Numbered from the stretch's first letter, positions 10,881 to 21,981 are shown. The stretch: DNA of 64,000 nt from Maea johnstoni (GCA_963942565.1 OZ012700.1:24344079-24408078); one strand, 5' to 3'. Made by a program: numbers and translations. Notes: generated from the sequence alone by a model not told the origin.

Positions 10881-10981
10881 CATACCTGTGGATCAGAATG
10901 ATCTCAACAGAACGCACCAGCAGCAAGTTGCCAGCTACTTCCTCAACTGGGGCCTGCCAATCCTCGGCATAGCGCTCATGG
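10821..10981 (+). CDS. CCDC127-like protein, exon with start codon (CDS 10843-10981)
   Basis: The exon follows an acceptor (TTTCCATTGTAG at 10809-10820) and carries a 22-base leader, then ATG at 10843. It encodes 46 residues: an MGNILGG start that could be N-myristoylated, a Pro/Gln-rich stretch, then a membrane segment about residues 31-48 (SYFLNWGLPILGIALM). The donor is G|GTAAGT at 10981/10982. Joined to the exon at 12791 the frame is kept (G+CG gives Ala47), giving a 220-residue protein. Human CCDC127 (260 residues, from memory) likewise has an N-terminal hydrophobic segment followed at once by charged coiled coil. The 5' part of this exon is the source of the upstream eight-unit array. 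The last unit lacks 6 bp (two codons) found in the other units. Function is not established; an organelle-membrane protein facing its coiled coil to the cytosol or matrix is plausible. Confidence 0.78.
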
Positions 10982-11092
10982 GTAAGTCATTAAGTAGTGT
11001 GTTTACTATGAGGATGATGATAATGATGATTAGATTAGATGATGATGATAATAATGATAATGATGATAGTAATAATACTAAAAATAATTTAG

Positions 11093-11093
11093 T

Positions 11094-11152
<59 letters not shown>

Positions 11153-11216
11153 TAATAATAATAAAAATAATAATAATGATGATAATAATGATGATGATAA
11201 CAATAATAATAATAAT
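11093..11216. repeat. AAT trinucleotide microsatellite
   Basis: Nearly pure ATA/AAT repeats with scattered GAT variants in the CCDC127-like intron. Confidence 0.95.
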
Positions 11217-11260
11217 TTAAAGTCATGCTATAGGTGATTTTTCACTGCATGTTTGACTGG

Positions 11261-11415
11261 TATAGTGGAACCCCTCCAAGTGACCAGCCCTCGCATTTGA
11301 CCACATTTTGCCAGTCCTAAATCCCCTTTTTCCTATAACTTTTAGTAGTAAGGAGAATCCCTCTTACCAGTTGTGGTTGATCCCACAGGTGGTCTCTTTA
11401 GAGGATTCTACTGTA
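11261..11415. mobile_element. Short Tc1/mariner-type MITE
   Basis: Ends TAGTGGAACCCCTCC and (reverse complement) CAGTAGAATCCTC are flanked by TA. This resembles pogo/Tigger-derived MITEs. 155 bp, non-coding. Confidence 0.6.
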
Positions 11416-11422
11416 TATGCTA

Positions 11423-11879
11423 AGGCGACGGTTACTTGATTTATTGGTTCCCGGATCCTTCCCAGACAAATTTTACAGGGTCGGAAAGGAGGTAATCAAA
11501 AATAAAGTTGATTTTTTTAACACACAGAAATCTAAGTAAGCAAACAGTTGGGAGGGTGGTAAAAAAATAAAGTGTTTTTTTGGCTAGTACTAAAATACAT
11601 ACTTAAATTTTTGAATATTTAAAGAATGATTTTTTAATAAGATGATGCATTTAAACAACTCTGTATTGCATTGCTATTGTAATGTTGTATTGCTCTGGTA
11701 TTAATATCGTGGTAGTTTTATTACCATCCATGGTAAATTTATTGTAGGTTCTGTGTACCTACTTACGGCTCGGCGGCAGAGCACAATATAAAGTGGGGGG
11801 ATTACATTTATTTTCCTGTCAGATCTATTCTACTTTGATTGGCGGATCCTGGAACCAATAAATCAAGTAACCGTCGCCT
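11423..11879. mobile_element. MITE with GGCGACGGTTACTTG inverted ends
   Basis: The ends are inverted repeats of about 33 bp, from GGCGACGGTTACTTGATTTA to its complement before CCGTCGCC. A second full copy lies at 29560-30066. TA-like flanks suggest Tc1/mariner, tentatively. Confidence 0.8.
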
Positions 11880-12013
11880 TACCTGATTGCCTTTGTAGTA
11901 CACACATGGTCTGACAAATTTCAATCTATCTCACCAAATGAAGTAATGTTTTTTTTTTTTTTAATACAAGATGAAAACAACTTTCTCTCAGATAATTCTC
12001 AAAATATCTCTGC

Positions 12014-12718
12014 AGTACTGGGCCCGGTAATACAAAGGTCACTTAACTTCTACATCTTACGTGAGCTCTACAAGAAAAGATACACTTCACTTATTGGGTA
12101 AAACAAAACACACTTATGATACCCTCATGTACTCCAACATTTACGACCAACTTATCTCGAGGAACAATAGCAGCTACTTCCAGGACTAGCTCATTAGCAG
12201 CATTCACGGCCTCACCTCCTGTGGTCAGCAGCACTTGTCCACAGATGGACAGCAAGCTTGAGCCGCGGTAAACAGGCATCTCTGGAAGCAAGCTAACTAA
12301 AGCCCTTACATTTAACTGACTACAAAAATGTGTACAAGTATGTTACATACTTGTGCAGTTTTACATTTAGATGAGCACAGATGAAAAAGTATGATTTAGA
12401 CAATTGAAAAATATTTTTAAATCTGTATTTTTTTGAGTAAAAAGTTAAAATTAACTTCATTATTATCACTTTATCATCTAGAATACTTTGTATTTACTAA
12501 TCTTTGTGAAATTAACTTCAAAAGTCACTATTTCTAAGTTTCTAGACAGCTTGTGTGAGTTAAGTGAGGGTTAGAGGAGCCCCCTACCACCCTTAGCTTT
12601 TTACGAGAATCCTACGGGCAGCAGGCCCTAAGTGTGCTTTGTTTTACTGGCCATAAGTGCTTTAAGTGAGGCGTAAGATCTTCGGTGGAAATAAGAGTGC
12701 TTTGTATTACTGGCCCCT
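12014..12718. mobile_element. DNA transposon remnant with GGTAATACAAAG ends
   Basis: The left end (GGGCCCGGTAATACAAAGG) and right end (complement GGGGCCAGTAATACAAAGC) form imperfect inverted repeats of about 35 bp, both running into ATCTTACG. The interior includes a 66-codon minus-strand frame at 12091-12291 of protein-like composition, which I cannot assign; it may be a relic of the element's own gene or chance. Confidence 0.6.
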
Positions 12719-12790
12719 GATCTATTTACTTGCATCAGAACAAGATTATTTCGAAATCTGATGATCGACCACCTTTCCATTCCGTTCCAG

Positions 12791-13314
12791 CGTACACTCA
12801 GAAAAAACATAAACAGCGAGAAAGGGAACTAGTGGAACGCCATATTGTGGACATCAGCGCCCTCAAGATGCAATTAACGGAGAAAGGATTACCGATCTTC
12901 TCCAGCAGTGAGATCATGAACACAATTCCGATGGTGGTCGCTTCCCTTGAGAAACAGGAAGACCGGGAACTTCAGGCGAAAGAGTCACAATTAAAGGTCT
13001 ACGAAAGGGGACTTATGGACATCCTGGATATAAGATGTAGTATGTTTAAAGATAGCGACAACCGCAAGCGCATTGAAGAGGACCTAATTAAGAGAATGAT
13101 GACTCCGGATTTCAAGTTACAAGACTTGCAAATGTACTCTGGTCTGCAGGAGGTCTATCGAAATGATTATAGATTTTGCGGCCCAAATGCACAGCAGAAT
13201 GGCAAGCTACGTCAGTTATATGTAAAACAGTGGAAACTTCAGTTAGAGCTGAAAAAGTATAAGAACATTGTGGAAAGATTAAAAAAAGTTCAGGTACAAA
13301 TTGAGAAAAAATGA
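12791..13314 (+). CDS. CCDC127-like protein, terminal coding exon
   Basis: A strong acceptor (CTTTCCATTCCGTTCCAG, 12773-12790) precedes this exon. It encodes residues 47-220 and the stop. The first part is highly charged coiled coil (KKHKQRERELVERHI). The C-terminal block matches my recollection of CCDC127: an IRCSMF segment, then KRIEEDLIKR, DLQMYSGLQEVY, a QNGKLRQLYVKQWKLQLELK block like human QNGRLMWLYLKYWELVVELK, and a basic end. The Gln-Asn-Gly and the Trp of the last block are shared. A start further upstream (12739, after another CAG) would be out of phase with the first coding exon. AATAAA near 13407 could serve polyadenylation. It is alone on this strand, with no sign of co-transcribed neighbours. 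Confidence 0.85.
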
Positions 13315-13505
13315 TTGGGTATGTTTGATGATAGAAGTGAATATAATAATAACAAAGTAGATAGCTGAAAAAATGATCAGGTATGTTTGATGATAGAAGT
13401 GAATGTAATAAAACTAATAATAACAAAGTAGATAGCTGAAAAAATGATCAGGTATGTTTGATGATAAAAGTGAATATAATAACAAAGTAGATGGCTGCAA
13501 AAATA
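13315..13505. repeat. Minisatellite directly after the CCDC127-like stop codon
   Basis: Three units of about 62-70 bp sharing AAAATGATCAGGTATGTTTG and ATAGAAGTGAATATAATA. The first unit overlaps the last codons and stop, so this array too grew from an exon edge, here the 3' UTR. Confidence 0.85.
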
Positions 13506-13876
13506 TAAGGGTCCTGTCTGAAAACAAACCCTTGTGAGTTCAAATCTTGGCTATTAACCCTGAATGCCATGTTTTATAGGGATACCGTATTCCTCAGAAT
13601 AAGCGCACATGTGCGTAGCAATTAGGAAAAAAATGCTAGACGGTTATTGGCAATTATCTGTTGAGCCAAATTTCACTGAAAGCCAATCGTGGCAACAATA
13701 TATGGCTGCTACAAGCTTGAAAGCTTCATGCTTTCTTGTCTTTTATTACGCCATATCTGATTGGATGCTTGAGCGATAGGGCAGTAAATGTCCAGCTGCT
13801 GGTAAAATATGATCTTAGATAAAGATCAAACATGATACGATTAATATACAGTCTGTACTGCTACCACATGTAAAGG
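13506..13876. other. No gene recognised; transposon-like fragment
   Basis: GATACCGTATTCCTCAGAAT followed by AAGCGCAC resembles the end of pogo/Tigger-type elements, but a matching partner end was not identified. Nothing coding. Confidence 0.35.
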
Positions 13877-13879
13877 TAA

Positions 13880-14031
13880 GGCCTAAAAAAAAATTGTTTG
13901 TTTCCTGTAACCCCACCCTAACAATCCCTACCCTAAAGTTTTTTCTGCCCTCCAAATTCCCAATCAACAACCTACCTACCCTCATTTTTTTCGGACCGTT
14001 ACAGGAAACAAACAATTTCTTTTTTTAGGCC
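13880..14031. mobile_element. MITE with GGCCTAAAAAAA ends (PIF/Harbinger-like)
   Basis: The ends are GGCCTAAAA...TTGTTTGTTTCCTGTAAC and its complement, flanked by TAA on both sides (13877-13879, 14032-14034). Other copies lie at 15903-16135, 47991-48224 and 48343-48576. A 3-bp TWA duplication suggests PIF/Harbinger. Confidence 0.78.
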
Positions 14032-14214
14032 TAAAGAAACATTTATGTTTGCAGGGGGAGATTGAGGAGGTTCATAAGTTCAATATTTACGTCCGCTGCC
14101 TTGCCCTAGCACTTTTCAGAATAAAAGGGTGTGTGGTTTATTTTGAGTCTGTGCGCTTAGGTGCTCACTTAAGCGGCTGTTCTCCCATAATTATGACGCC
14201 ATGGGAAGTTATGT

Positions 14215-14305
14215 TCATGGACGCAGTGACATAGTGGTAGTATGTTGGATTGGTTGACCCAAGGGTTGTGGGTTCGTATCAGGCTGTCGGAGCGAGAGTA
14301 CTTTA
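14215..14305 (+). mobile_element. tRNA-like SINE fragment
   Basis: An A-box-like TGACATAGTGGTAGTATG (from about 14229) and a B-box-like GGGTTCGTATC (near 14271) have tRNA spacing. No mature tRNA fold is evident, so a SINE head is more likely. Confidence 0.4.
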
Positions 14306-15092
14306 ACCCTCATGCTGCTTTAAGGACCGTCATTGATATGACAAGTATCAATCGATCGAAATAATTTTTCCAATTAATCGAAAAAAATATTATGTCAATT
14401 ATTATGTCAATTAATCGAAACACATTTTTTGAGCCTTTTACGCCATTATTTGCCATTTTTAGCCAACGCTAATAAGAATTTTGAAGTGAAACTCAAGTAT
14501 TCAATCAAGAAGTGTTGAGAAAACCTTCATTGTGTTTGCATTGTGAGAATCTTAGGATCCTAGCCACAAAAAAAGTGTGGAACATGTGAAAATATTCTAT
14601 TAGTGCAGTTCTTCAAAATCGAATCGAAATAATCGGAATTGAAAAATAATATGTCAATTATCGAATCGAAAAAAAATGGATGTCAATGACAGTCCTAATA
14701 TTGCTGCTGGTGGTTAATTTTGCCCACACAAAATAGTGCAAAAAGTCTTAAAGATGACTGAAGCCCTGGCACATGGGTACTTATCTAAGAGTACTCTGTG
14801 AGAGTTATGTAATGAATACCAACATAACAGGGTTTACAAGGTTTTCAAAAATCTTTCCATCCTGGTGCTTTGTAGACAAAAGTAGCCTTGACCCTTCCAA
14901 TGCTGAGGCTAGTTCCGTGCAAAGTACAAAAATGCAAATATTTTTGAAAACCCTGTCATGTTGGTACTCATTGGATAGTTCTCACTGAGACCTTTCACAT
15001 GAGTACTCATATGCCAGTGTTTCGGTGATTTCTCAGGATTTTTTGCATTATTTTGTATTGGCCAACTTAGCCACCAGCAGCATAAGGGTTTA
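14305..15092. mobile_element. Two TTAA-type MITEs (family A) tail to tail, the first split by a hAT
   Basis: Family A runs from CCCTTCCAATGCTGAGGC to CAGCAGCATAAGGG, about 210 bp. A minus copy (14305-14320 plus 14698-14888) meets a plus copy (14889-15092). The minus copy is interrupted by the hAT-like element at 14321-14697. Confidence 0.8.
14321..14697. mobile_element. hAT-like non-autonomous element
   Basis: Ends TAAGGACCGTCATTGA and (complement) TAGGACTGTCATTGACATCC. A second copy at 57710-58077 has a perfect 8-bp duplication. It is inserted in family A; the flanking ATGCTGCT/TTGCTGCT is a near-perfect 8-bp duplication. Confidence 0.82.
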
Positions 15093-15204
15093 GGGCATTT
15101 GAAGGGTAAATACTGTAAGCTCCTAACTACTACTCCTTATAAGCAGTAGGAGCACATAAAAGGCAGCAAGATATTCCCTACTCCTAGTGAGCAATGGTAG
15201 TAAA

Positions 15205-15624
15205 TAGAGCTGCACTCACGGAGGGAGATCAACTCATGGGCTCACCACCCGTTTGACTTGTGAGCTCATGAGCTCACGGACGTTCCGATTTTCCAAAACA
15301 ATAATTATTTTCTAGCCCAGCTATAAAGAAATGAATATTTATTGGCTGAGATTTATTAATTTTGCCATGTTTATTTAATTTTAAAACGTACTGACGAGGT
15401 ACAAAGGTCAGTATGACACTCAACACCGCATGAATGTATGCATACATTGGAGATTGTAAAGAAGACATGACAGCGATAAGCGGTTATGTATGTTAATAAT
15501 GTGTGCTAGGTGCTCTGTGTTCCCAACATAGACGAGCTCACGATTTAAACATTTCAGCTCGAGCTCGGTGAGTTTGCCCCAGGGCTCGAGCCACTCGAGT
15601 TCGTGAATGGTGAGTGCAGCTCTA
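15205..15624. mobile_element. hAT-like element with GAGCTGCACTCAC ends
   Basis: TAGAGCTGCACTCAC is perfectly inverted at the right end, flanked by the perfect 8-bp repeat GTAGTAAA (15197-15204, 15625-15632). The interior repeats GAGCTCATGAGCTCA-like palindromic words. 420 bp, non-coding. Confidence 0.9.
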
Positions 15625-15902
15625 GTAGTAAATAATAAGAAAATGAATGATGGTTAATCCTATTTTGATTTTAATATTGGTGGACGAAACTGGAGTACCT
15701 GGTGGGAACCACAACCTTACCCCAAGTCACTGGCAACTTTTTCACAATCCCTAGCCTAAAGGGGGATGGTTTCACACCTGGCCATGGAACGCTGGGAAGC
15801 CATCTTGCTTTTGGGGTCTCCTCTTTATAAGTCCAGGCAAACTAGCATTGTTCAAAAAACTAGTTGCAACAGAAAATATTTTACCACAATGCATTTTCAT
15901 AG

Positions 15903-16135
15903 GGCCTAAAAAAATCAATTGTTTGTTTCCTGTAACGGTCCGTAAAAAAAAAGGGTAGGTAGGTCGGTAAAAATCATTTTTTTGCCTTATTTTTTTGGTC
16001 AAAAATGTGTGTTTTATGCATGTTTTACGTTGATTGGGAGTTGGATGGGCGATAAAAACTTAAGGGTAGGGATTTTTCTGAATAAAAACTTGTTAGGGTA
16101 GGGTTACAGGAAACAAACAACTTTTTTTTTAGGCC
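15903..16135. mobile_element. MITE with GGCCTAAAAAAA ends (PIF/Harbinger-like)
   Basis: Full-length copy of the family at 13880-14031, here about 230 bp, so it retains the central part that the shorter copy lacks. Confidence 0.78.
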
Positions 16136-16910
16136 TAAGGTCCCCAGATCAACATACTCAAAGTCCCAAAAAATCTCCGCATCGGAAATATGCTAATTTG
16201 CATAAATCCAATATTGCCGCCAACAAATGAGAAATGGCTATATCTCTGTAACCGAATCACGGTTTCAAGTCATGAAAAAACCTATACTAGGGTTTTCAGG
16301 AACAAGGTTTCATTTGAAATACCTCCCATTACAATTGTTTTTTATTGACCAATTGGGATTTCTTATATTTTGCAACGAAATAGCTTGTCATAATTTAGCC
16401 TCTGTAGGCCTATGACTGAAAAAGTGATGAAAAAGATTAAGGAATTCCGAATTTAATGGAAAAAATCAAGAACTAGAAAAGAAATATTTGTCAAGTATGC
16501 CCTGTATTGCATGGGATAGGTGCTGTATAGATATTAACTCATCTGTATAGAGAAGTTTTCTTTATAGATATTTTTTATATATCATAATCTATCCACAAAT
16601 AATTCTGAGAAATGTTGACTTTGATGAGTGCCATAAATCTTTAATTATATGTATATTAGGTTGTAAATATAAAGCGATCCAAATGTGTTAATTTGACTGT
16701 TTTTCATGCGCTTACTCCCTTAGCCCCAAGAGGAAGTAAATTGGTTTCAAGAATATTCCATTCAGTACACAATGGGAGAAGGTCTCATCTTGTCCATACA
16801 CAGAGATCACTTATTTAGTGAGACCATGCCTACTCCTGTATTTATATGCTCCCAAATTTTTAATCCTAGGAGTCAAATCTGCTCCTGTCTGAAAATATTA
16901 AGGTCAATAT
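16136..16910. other. No gene recognised
   Basis: AT-rich DNA without supportable features apart from short family fragments. Confidence 0.55.
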
Positions 16911-16923
16911 CTGCCATCTTAAG

Positions 16924-17205
16924 AGGGGATCCGCTGTGGCCTAGTGGTTACGATGCCTGGCTCCCAAGCGTGAGTTCGCAGGTTCGAGTCTCCGCTGGAT
17001 CCACAAGCGGGTTGGCCTGGTCGCTATATAAATGTGCGGCGTTGTGGAGGACTGCCTATGGTCCTTCTGCAACAGAAAGACCCCTTAGAACTATTCGTGA
17101 AGAGTAGGGAATTTCTTACCGGTTCCGGGTTTCTATCTCGTCGCGCGATATGACCTAAGCGGTTGAAAGCGACGTAAAACATAATTCCTTCCCTTCCTTC
17201 CTTCC
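16924..17205 (+). mobile_element. tRNA-derived SINE with 13-bp target duplication
   Basis: The head has an A box (TGGCCTAGTGGTTA) and a B box (GGTTCGAGTCTC) with tRNA-like spacing and an anticodon-loop-like CTCCCAA. The body continues through a unique part ending GCGGTTGAAAGCGACGTAAA and a CCTT-rich tail. The perfect direct repeat CTGCCATCTTAAG flanks it (16911-16923, 17206-17218), proving LINE-type retroposition. Its last 20-odd bases probably mimic the 3' end of a partner LINE, by inference. Confidence 0.92.
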
Positions 17206-17218
17206 CTGCCATCTTAAG

Positions 17219-17620
17219 TCTCTTTATAAAGTTTCGCCTGTATTTCCATGTTTCCATACGAGTTCACTTCATAAGTGCAAATTAGTAATTAATACCTACT
17301 TGGCTTGTAGATGATGAACATAAACGCAAACAATAATTGCAAGTTTTGTATATTTTTATTTTCATTTTTGCCCTTTTACATTTCAAATAGACAAATGACT
17401 GACTGGTTCCACAACTGCTGGTCTTCAATAGATAGTTTGATGGGTAAAAGCATTACCATTTTGCTACTGTAGCTTGTCAACTTTATTGCTTCTCTTATTG
17501 CTCACTAGGGGTTGCTAAGTACTGAAAGCACCCACCAGGTGGCAGGCTCGATTGAAGTGCCACCTGGAGGACTAATATGGTACTAAATATATATTGGTTT
17601 CTCCCCCGGGATCGATCACC
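17219..17620. other. No gene; contains a short perfect hairpin
   Basis: CCAGGTGGCA and TGCCACCTGG (17534-17567) form a 10-bp stem with a 14-nt loop. Otherwise nothing is recognised. Confidence 0.45.
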
Positions 17621-17624
17621 TTAA

Positions 17625-18036
17625 CCCTCGTGCTGCTGGTGGCTAATTTTGCTAATACGAGATAATGCTAAAAACTTAAAAAATGACTGAAACCCTGGCA
17701 TATGGGTACTCATCTGAAAGTGCTCAGTGAGAGCTATCTAATGAGTACCAACATGACAGGGTTTAGATGGTTTTCAAAAATCTTTGCGTGTGCGTTGGAC
17801 GAAAATAGCCTGAGCATTGAAAGGGTTATCCCTTATGCTGCTGGTGGCCAATTTGGCCAATACCAAATGATGGAAAAATCCTGAAAAATTATTGAAACCC
17901 TGGCAAATGGGTACTCATATGATAGTGCTCGGCAGGAGCTTTCCAATGAATACCAACATGACAGGGTTAAGATGATTTTCACAATTTTCGCCATTTTTGT
18001 GCATTGGAGGAAAGTAACCTCAGCATCAGAAGGGTT
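17625..18036 (-). mobile_element. Two family-A MITEs in tandem
   Basis: Copies at 17625-17825 and 17829-18036 face the same way, separated only by a shared TTAT. This suggests insertion of one copy at the duplicated TTAA-like end of another. Confidence 0.85.
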
Positions 18037-18481
18037 ATGTGCAAGCAGTGTACAAATAGAGATCTCCCGCCATGAAGAAGCTGGATAATACCTAGTATTA
18101 TCAAACTCAACAGATCGTAACAAAGGAAAGTACAAAACAATGAACAAGTACAAAGATTCCGCCTGTTAAAAATCAACAACCGCGTTATCACCAGTTTGAG
18201 GTACACAAAGGCAACTGATAAATGCAAAAACCCTGAACAATTGACTATCCTAGATTTGCTAGGTTCTAAGCTTGTTGAAGGGGATACTTAAGTAGTATGT
18301 AAAGACCAGAGGATTTGTCATCTATCACAATAGTTAAAATGGAAATCCAAACAAAATGTTAACAACTATTCATAGCATCGTATTTGGCGTTGACATGACT
18401 GGTTTCATTTCACATAGGAAATAGATGGATTCCTATCTATTTTTATAAGGATTCCTCAAGTTGCCTGTTAATTAAATACAG

Positions 18482-18794
18482 CAGGGCTCGACATTGGTGC
18501 TTGCCCCATTGCCCCGGGCAAGTAGAATTTGTAAATTATAGCTGTGGGGCAAGTGAAAACTGCATCTTGCTTGCCCCACTGGGAAGGTACGCTTTGTATA
18601 TTTCAGGTTTACTTTTGAGAATGTGTGCAAGTTTCGTGGTCTGGCATCCAAGCTTGTCCTAGAAAATATGCTTTGACATGCCAGAACCATGTTCTACTTG
18701 GTTTTAAATGATATATTATAAAACATACCATTTTTCAAGGGCAAGTGATAGTTGGAGTAGGGCAAGTGGCTGCAAAAGTTAACGTCGTGCCCTG
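18482..18794. mobile_element. hAT-like MITE with 5-bp duplication
   Basis: CAGGGCTCGACATTGG to (complement) CAGGGCACGACGTTAAC; flanks TACAG (18477-18481, 18795-18799). Near-identical to 9809-10143 in inverse orientation, so recently active. Confidence 0.85.
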
Positions 18795-18913
18795 TACAGT
18801 AAAACCTGCTTAAAAAGACAACAAATACAACAATTCACATGTGGCCTATGCATACAGGTGGTCTTTAATAACAAGTATGTTAGTAGAATGTTTCACTTTC
18901 ACCTGTGTGAATT

Positions 18914-19134
18914 TTAGCCCATATGCTGCTGGTGGCTAATTCAGCCAACATAAAATGATGCAAAAATTTGAAAAATGACTGAAACCCTGGCACATGGGTA
19001 CTCATCTGAGAGTACTCAGTGAGAGCTATCTAATGAGTACCAACATGACAGCGTTTAGATGGTTTTCATCTAAATCATCAAATCTTTGCATCTTTGTGCT
19101 TTGGACGAAAGTAGCCTTAGCTTTAGAAGGATTA
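18914..19134 (-). mobile_element. Family-A MITE
   Basis: Starts CCATATGCTGCTGGTGGCTA and ends near TTAGAAGGATTAAG. Confidence 0.8.
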
Positions 19135-19547
19135 AGAGAAGTTTGTTTTTTCCTGTTGGTGTTGGATTAAATAATTCCTCTTAAAATATTTCTTAAATAT
19201 TCCTCTATTCAGACGAGACAACCACTGGTGTGAGACATAGTACGTACACTGGATGTACGCGGGTTAATTTCTAGGGATAGCCATCCTCGTGTTAAATGTT
19301 AAATGCAATCGGACATTTCATAGAAATATTTTTTTACAAAAAAAACTCTTTCAAGTTGTAGCGACCTAAAACAAAACAATGACCCATGGTTATAAACAAG
19401 TAAGCTCTCTCCTATCTACAGTACGGACAAACCACAAGCTGCACTACAAGGCTCTCCTAGGAAAAAGGTACAAAAATCTCCCTTTCCACCTTAGATGAAG
19501 TAAACATGGATTGGTCGCCACAGACCAATTACCATACCACCCATTGT
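19135..19547. other. No gene recognised
   Basis: No family end, tandem repeat or coding frame could be supported. Confidence 0.5.
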
Positions 19548-19552
19548 AAAGC

Positions 19553-19721
19553 CAGGGTTCGACTTTCCCAGGGGCCCTAGATTTTGCTGTGGGCCCCTAG
19601 ATTTTTCAGGCTTGGGGCCCAAAATAGCATGTATAATAACCTGAAATCCTGTTTTTGACCGCTTTTTTTAATCAAAAGGCTTGTTCAAGCCCCTAGCCTG
19701 AAATCTTAGTGTCAGACCCTG
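19553..19721. mobile_element. Short hAT-like MITE with 5-bp duplication
   Basis: Ends CAGGGTTCGACTTTC and (complement) CAGGGTCTGACACTAAG; flanks AAAGC (19548-19552, 19722-19726). The interior repeats GGGCCCCTAGATTTT. Confidence 0.85.
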
Positions 19722-19726
19722 AAAGC

Positions 19727-20077
19727 TATAGACACACCTAATCTTGTCTCAGTGTGACTTCACTAGGAGACGGACGAATGAGGGCTCTCATATTTGTTTA
19801 CATCATAGAGGAGGTTGCTCACGCACATGCGCAGAATGCACCTCTTGAGTGGTTCTCGTCAACACCTGGGCTAGGAGCTTTTGAGCTAGATGTGCTGGTA
19901 TTCGGTGATCGACATTCATGCTTTCCACGCAACCAGAGTCCTACTGCACTACAAAACAACCGAATCAACAACTTACTTGGTCCCAAAGAAGCCAAGTTAA
20001 TTTTTGATCTAGGCTCGTCCGAGTGTTTTTTGCGCTGCAAAAAAGATCCTTAAGTAGCACTTCCAGATGTGAATGGT
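19727..20077. other. No gene recognised
   Basis: An open + frame of 99 codons begins at 19754 but has no domain, no splice context and an equally long antisense frame; treated as chance. Confidence 0.5.
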
Positions 20078-20280
<203 letters not shown>

Positions 20281-20682
20281 TATATCACACTTGATATCAA
20301 GTTCTCAATAATTTAAGGGTTTAATTATGGAATTGTTGGGCACTGCAGTTCCACATAATAATTGCAGGGTATTCACGATTTGGCCTTTAGGTGCAGAAAA
20401 AAAAAGTATTATAATCATAATTTCATTCCATTCTATACAATTCTAGGAGAGCCAAATTTTGCAGCCAGAAGCGAAATTATTACAAGCTTTTGTTGTCGTA
20501 CTCTTTACAAGATATATAGATACAACTATTTAAATCAACACATGCATACCTTGCATTCGTATCCAAGCAATATTTATAGCAGCGGATTCAACCACACTCT
20601 CTCATTATTATTATTATTAGTCTAGCAATATATATAAAGCCGTATGAAATACGCATACCCAGAACTCAACTCCAAATATCTA

Positions 20683-20915
20683 CAGTGCCGACATTTAATT
20701 CCTGCACCAAATACGAGGGCAGCCCGACATTATACACAACCGCATGCTTGATTGCCACCCAGTTCCTGGGCACGGATCCGATGACCGCACAACTGAACCT
20801 AACTTTGATGGATGTGCTTGGCTTATCTTTTCTGATATGTTATCCATGGGTGTTTGCACAACCAGGCACTGACAGACGTCCGGGCAACTGGTGCGGGAAT
20901 TAAATGTCTGTACTG
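20683..20915. mobile_element. Tc1/mariner-like MITE with CAGTGCCGACATTTAATT ends (family C)
   Basis: CAGTGCCGACATTTAATTCC is inverted at the right end with few changes; TA flanks both sides. Other copies: 38881-39139, 54303-54568, 57169-57388; single ends near 55674 and 59087. Confidence 0.85.
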
Positions 20916-20917
20916 TA

Positions 20918-21785
20918 ACTAAGTCCTGGCCCAAAATCTCACAATGGGTCAGCGCAGTAATTGTCCAGTGACCCAAGGCAACAAGAAATAGCACTTCTTT
21001 TGACAAGCTCCATTTTCGCACTTATCATCAAAGGTATCCTAACACAGATTTTCCCCCCTGAATGAAGCATTATTATGAACAAATATTCAAATGGGATTCA
21101 ATATCTGCTCTCACATGATTTGATTCCAATTATGCCTGGTGCAAAACATTGAAAAGTTAAGTCAGATTCTACAGCACTTAAGAAAATTAATTTGGAAGAA
21201 CATGTTATTTTTTCAAAGTATTAGAAAGAGAGTTCTTGGTTCTTTTATGACTAACATTTCTCCTCAAAAATATTCTCAACAATGCTCTTTTTGTAAAGAT
21301 CACCAAAACTGTCAGGCCTTTAAGGAAATACTTCAGATATTGAAGGGTTAATTTGTTCGTTTGTATTTGCAAGGTACTGCTTGATTAGAACTTATTGTGC
21401 TCAAAATCATCATATACTTAAATATATAGAGAAACAATTATGTGACTTAGAAGAGAAATCATCTACTTGTTCATTGGTAATTTTCCAATGACCTCACATC
21501 AAAATCATAGTATTTCCAAAATATCTGGATGGTAGATCGAATCGATCAGAGTAATTATTTAGTACTAGTGTAAAACCATCCCAAACCCTGTCAGTATGTA
21601 GTATGCACACACATTAATGAATATTCCCAAATCATTTTTTACAGGTATCATAGATTCAGACTAAATATAACAAGATGGAACACAAATCACGAATGGCCTA
21701 TGGGCATAGGTCGAACAATACCCACCCACCCCAGGAAGACATGATTATATGAACAAAGAGGGTGCCTGTGTTTACCCATGAATGC
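20918..21785. other. No gene; old MITE copy
   Basis: A family-B MITE copy (around 21130-21350) is recognisable by CTAACATTTCTCCTC and the final GAAGGGTTAA. Otherwise nothing. Confidence 0.5.
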
Positions 21786-21786
21786 T

Positions 21787-21981
21787 TAACCCTTCCAATG
21801 CTGAGCACAAGAACGCCAAAATCTTTGAAAACCATCCAAACCCTGTCATGTTGGTACTCATTAGATAGCTCTCACTGAGTGCTTTCAGATGAGTACCCAA
21901 TTTCCAGGGTTTCGGTCATTTTTCAGGGTTCTTGTATAATTTTGTATTGACAAAATTAGCCACCAGCAGCAGAAGGGTTAA
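21787..21981 (+). mobile_element. Family-A MITE flanked by TTAA
   Basis: TTAA precedes CCCTTCCAATGCTGAG and follows AGCAGCAGAAGGG; about 190 bp. Confidence 0.88.

Noticed and set aside
12739-12790. Earlier start for the second CCDC127-like exon (after CAG at 12738)
   Set aside because: Phase does not fit the first coding exon; the acceptor at 12790 has a better tract and restores the frame.
16924-17000. Functional tRNA gene
   Set aside because: A and B boxes are present, but the cloverleaf is poor and the sequence continues into a SINE body bordered by a target duplication.
19754-20053. 99-codon frame
   Set aside because: No recognisable domain, no exon signals, ends at a microsatellite.
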